Shown here one piece after another: positions 63,686-64,000 of a DNA stretch of 64,000 nt (the stretch's first letter is position 1; each line of letters begins with the position of its first letter). The notes under the pieces are model-generated. The model was not told the DNA's origin. It searched no databases and was given only the letters and a program-made list of their open reading frames with translations. Source of the stretch: Nonomuraea africana (GTDB lineage: Bacteria > Actinomycetota > Actinomycetes > Streptosporangiales > Streptosporangiaceae); contig NZ_JADBEF010000001.1 of the NCBI RefSeq assembly GCF_014873535.1, positions 1,984,001 to 2,048,000 on the forward strand, given 5' to 3'. Both the position numbers and the translations under genes were made by a program.

Positions 63686-64000
63686 GTGACCGAGCTGGAC
63701 GTCCGCGGAGGCGAGCAGATCACACTGCGCGGTACGGCTCCCGCTCAGAACGAGTTCGAGCTGGCCGATCTCATGCGCGCGATCGGCTTGGACCCGCTCA
63801 TGGTGGCCGCGACGGAGGGGTGGCTGGCCGGCGAGAAGCGCACCTCGGCGGCGACGCGGCGCGGCTACTCCATGGACCTGTCGTGGTGGCTCGTCTACTG
63901 CGCGTCCCGCGGCCTGGACCCGGCGGACGTGCATCCGCTGGAGGCCGGCCGATACATGGCCGCGCTACGCGAGCATGGCCTGTCGCCTGCGACGCGGGCG
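63686..64000 (+). CDS. tyrosine recombinase/integrase, N-terminal part (runs off window)
   Basis: GTG at 63686 opens a frame still open at the right edge (105 codons). The sequence FELADLMRAIGLDPLMVAAT, SAATRRGYSMDLSWWLVYCA and PLEAGRYMAALREHGLSPAT is the SAM-like core-binding domain of phage-type integrases (xxTxxxYxxDLxxWxxYC). The catalytic Arg and Tyr lie outside the window. The start is coupled by overlap to the small frames upstream. Its presence points to an integrative element or resolvase at this edge. Confidence 0.8.
   Translation, partial: MTELDVRGGEQITLRGTAPAQNEFELADLMRAIGLDPLMVAATEGWLAGEKRTSAATRRGYSMDLSWWLVYCASRGLDPADVHPLEAGRYMAALREHGLSPATRA

Overview
The window is high-GC actinomycete chromosome. 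Evidence is the strong GC bias at third codon positions, many GTG starts and 4-base ATGA/GTGA gene overlaps, and gene families typical of Streptosporangiales-like actinomycetes (sugar ROK regulon, M28 aminopeptidase, GH114, WYL and cupin-XRE regulators). Genus cannot be fixed from the sequence alone.

Layout. 1-5.6 kb: a truncated membrane protein, a lipoprotein, a secreted M28 aminopeptidase, a DUF4352-type surface protein and WD-repeat debris. 5.8-11.6 kb: a rare-sugar operon on the minus strand (binding protein, permease, ATPase, ketose 3-epimerase-like TIM barrel, P-loop kinase) with a divergent ROK regulator. 11.9-14.4 kb: a polar amino-acid ABC transporter. 14.8-20.7 kb: a GH114 glycosidase, small secreted or unknown genes, a VWA membrane protein, a GYD protein pair, and gene debris including a transposase remnant.

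21.1-30.4 kb is the centrepiece: a complete selenocysteine system beside its client. fdhA (formate dehydrogenase) is read through an in-frame UGA at 21667-21669 followed by a SECIS hairpin with a GGUCU loop. Then come fdhB, fdhC, selD (opposite strand), an overlooked tRNA-Sec (27126-27218), selA and selB. At 31.5-33.9 kb a formamidase, an AmiS/UreI-type channel and an FmdB zinc ribbon could feed formate into that dehydrogenase. At 34.6-37.1 kb lies a fluoride-exporter operon (crcB, DUF190, crcB) continuing into a cysteine desulfurase.

37.1-42.6 kb is an insertion-sequence cluster. Three copies of one 1115-bp IS5-family element (two head-to-tail, one inverted), each bounded by TAA, surround a second element with different ends that encloses a membrane-protein gene and a frameshifted transposase. 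A TSUP transporter is truncated at the right edge. 42.8-51.2 kb is a resistance/stress island: a rifampicin-monooxygenase-like gene with an odd N-terminal extension and an upstream micro-ORF, an agmatine deiminase remnant, an aminoglycoside-phosphotransferase-like kinase, a cupin-XRE regulator divergent from a thioredoxin-reductase-like flavoprotein and MFS exporter, and a WYL regulator divergent from DinB and VOC genes. 51.8-59.3 kb holds general metabolism genes (SDR, threonine-dehydratase-like enzyme with a divergent Lrp regulator, hydrolase, quinone oxidoreductase, FAD monooxygenase, PIG-L deacetylase). 59.6-64 kb has small membrane proteins, a striking pair of long palindromes, an MBL hydrolase next to a frameshifted gene, a PRC-barrel protein, and the start of a tyrosine recombinase running off the right edge.
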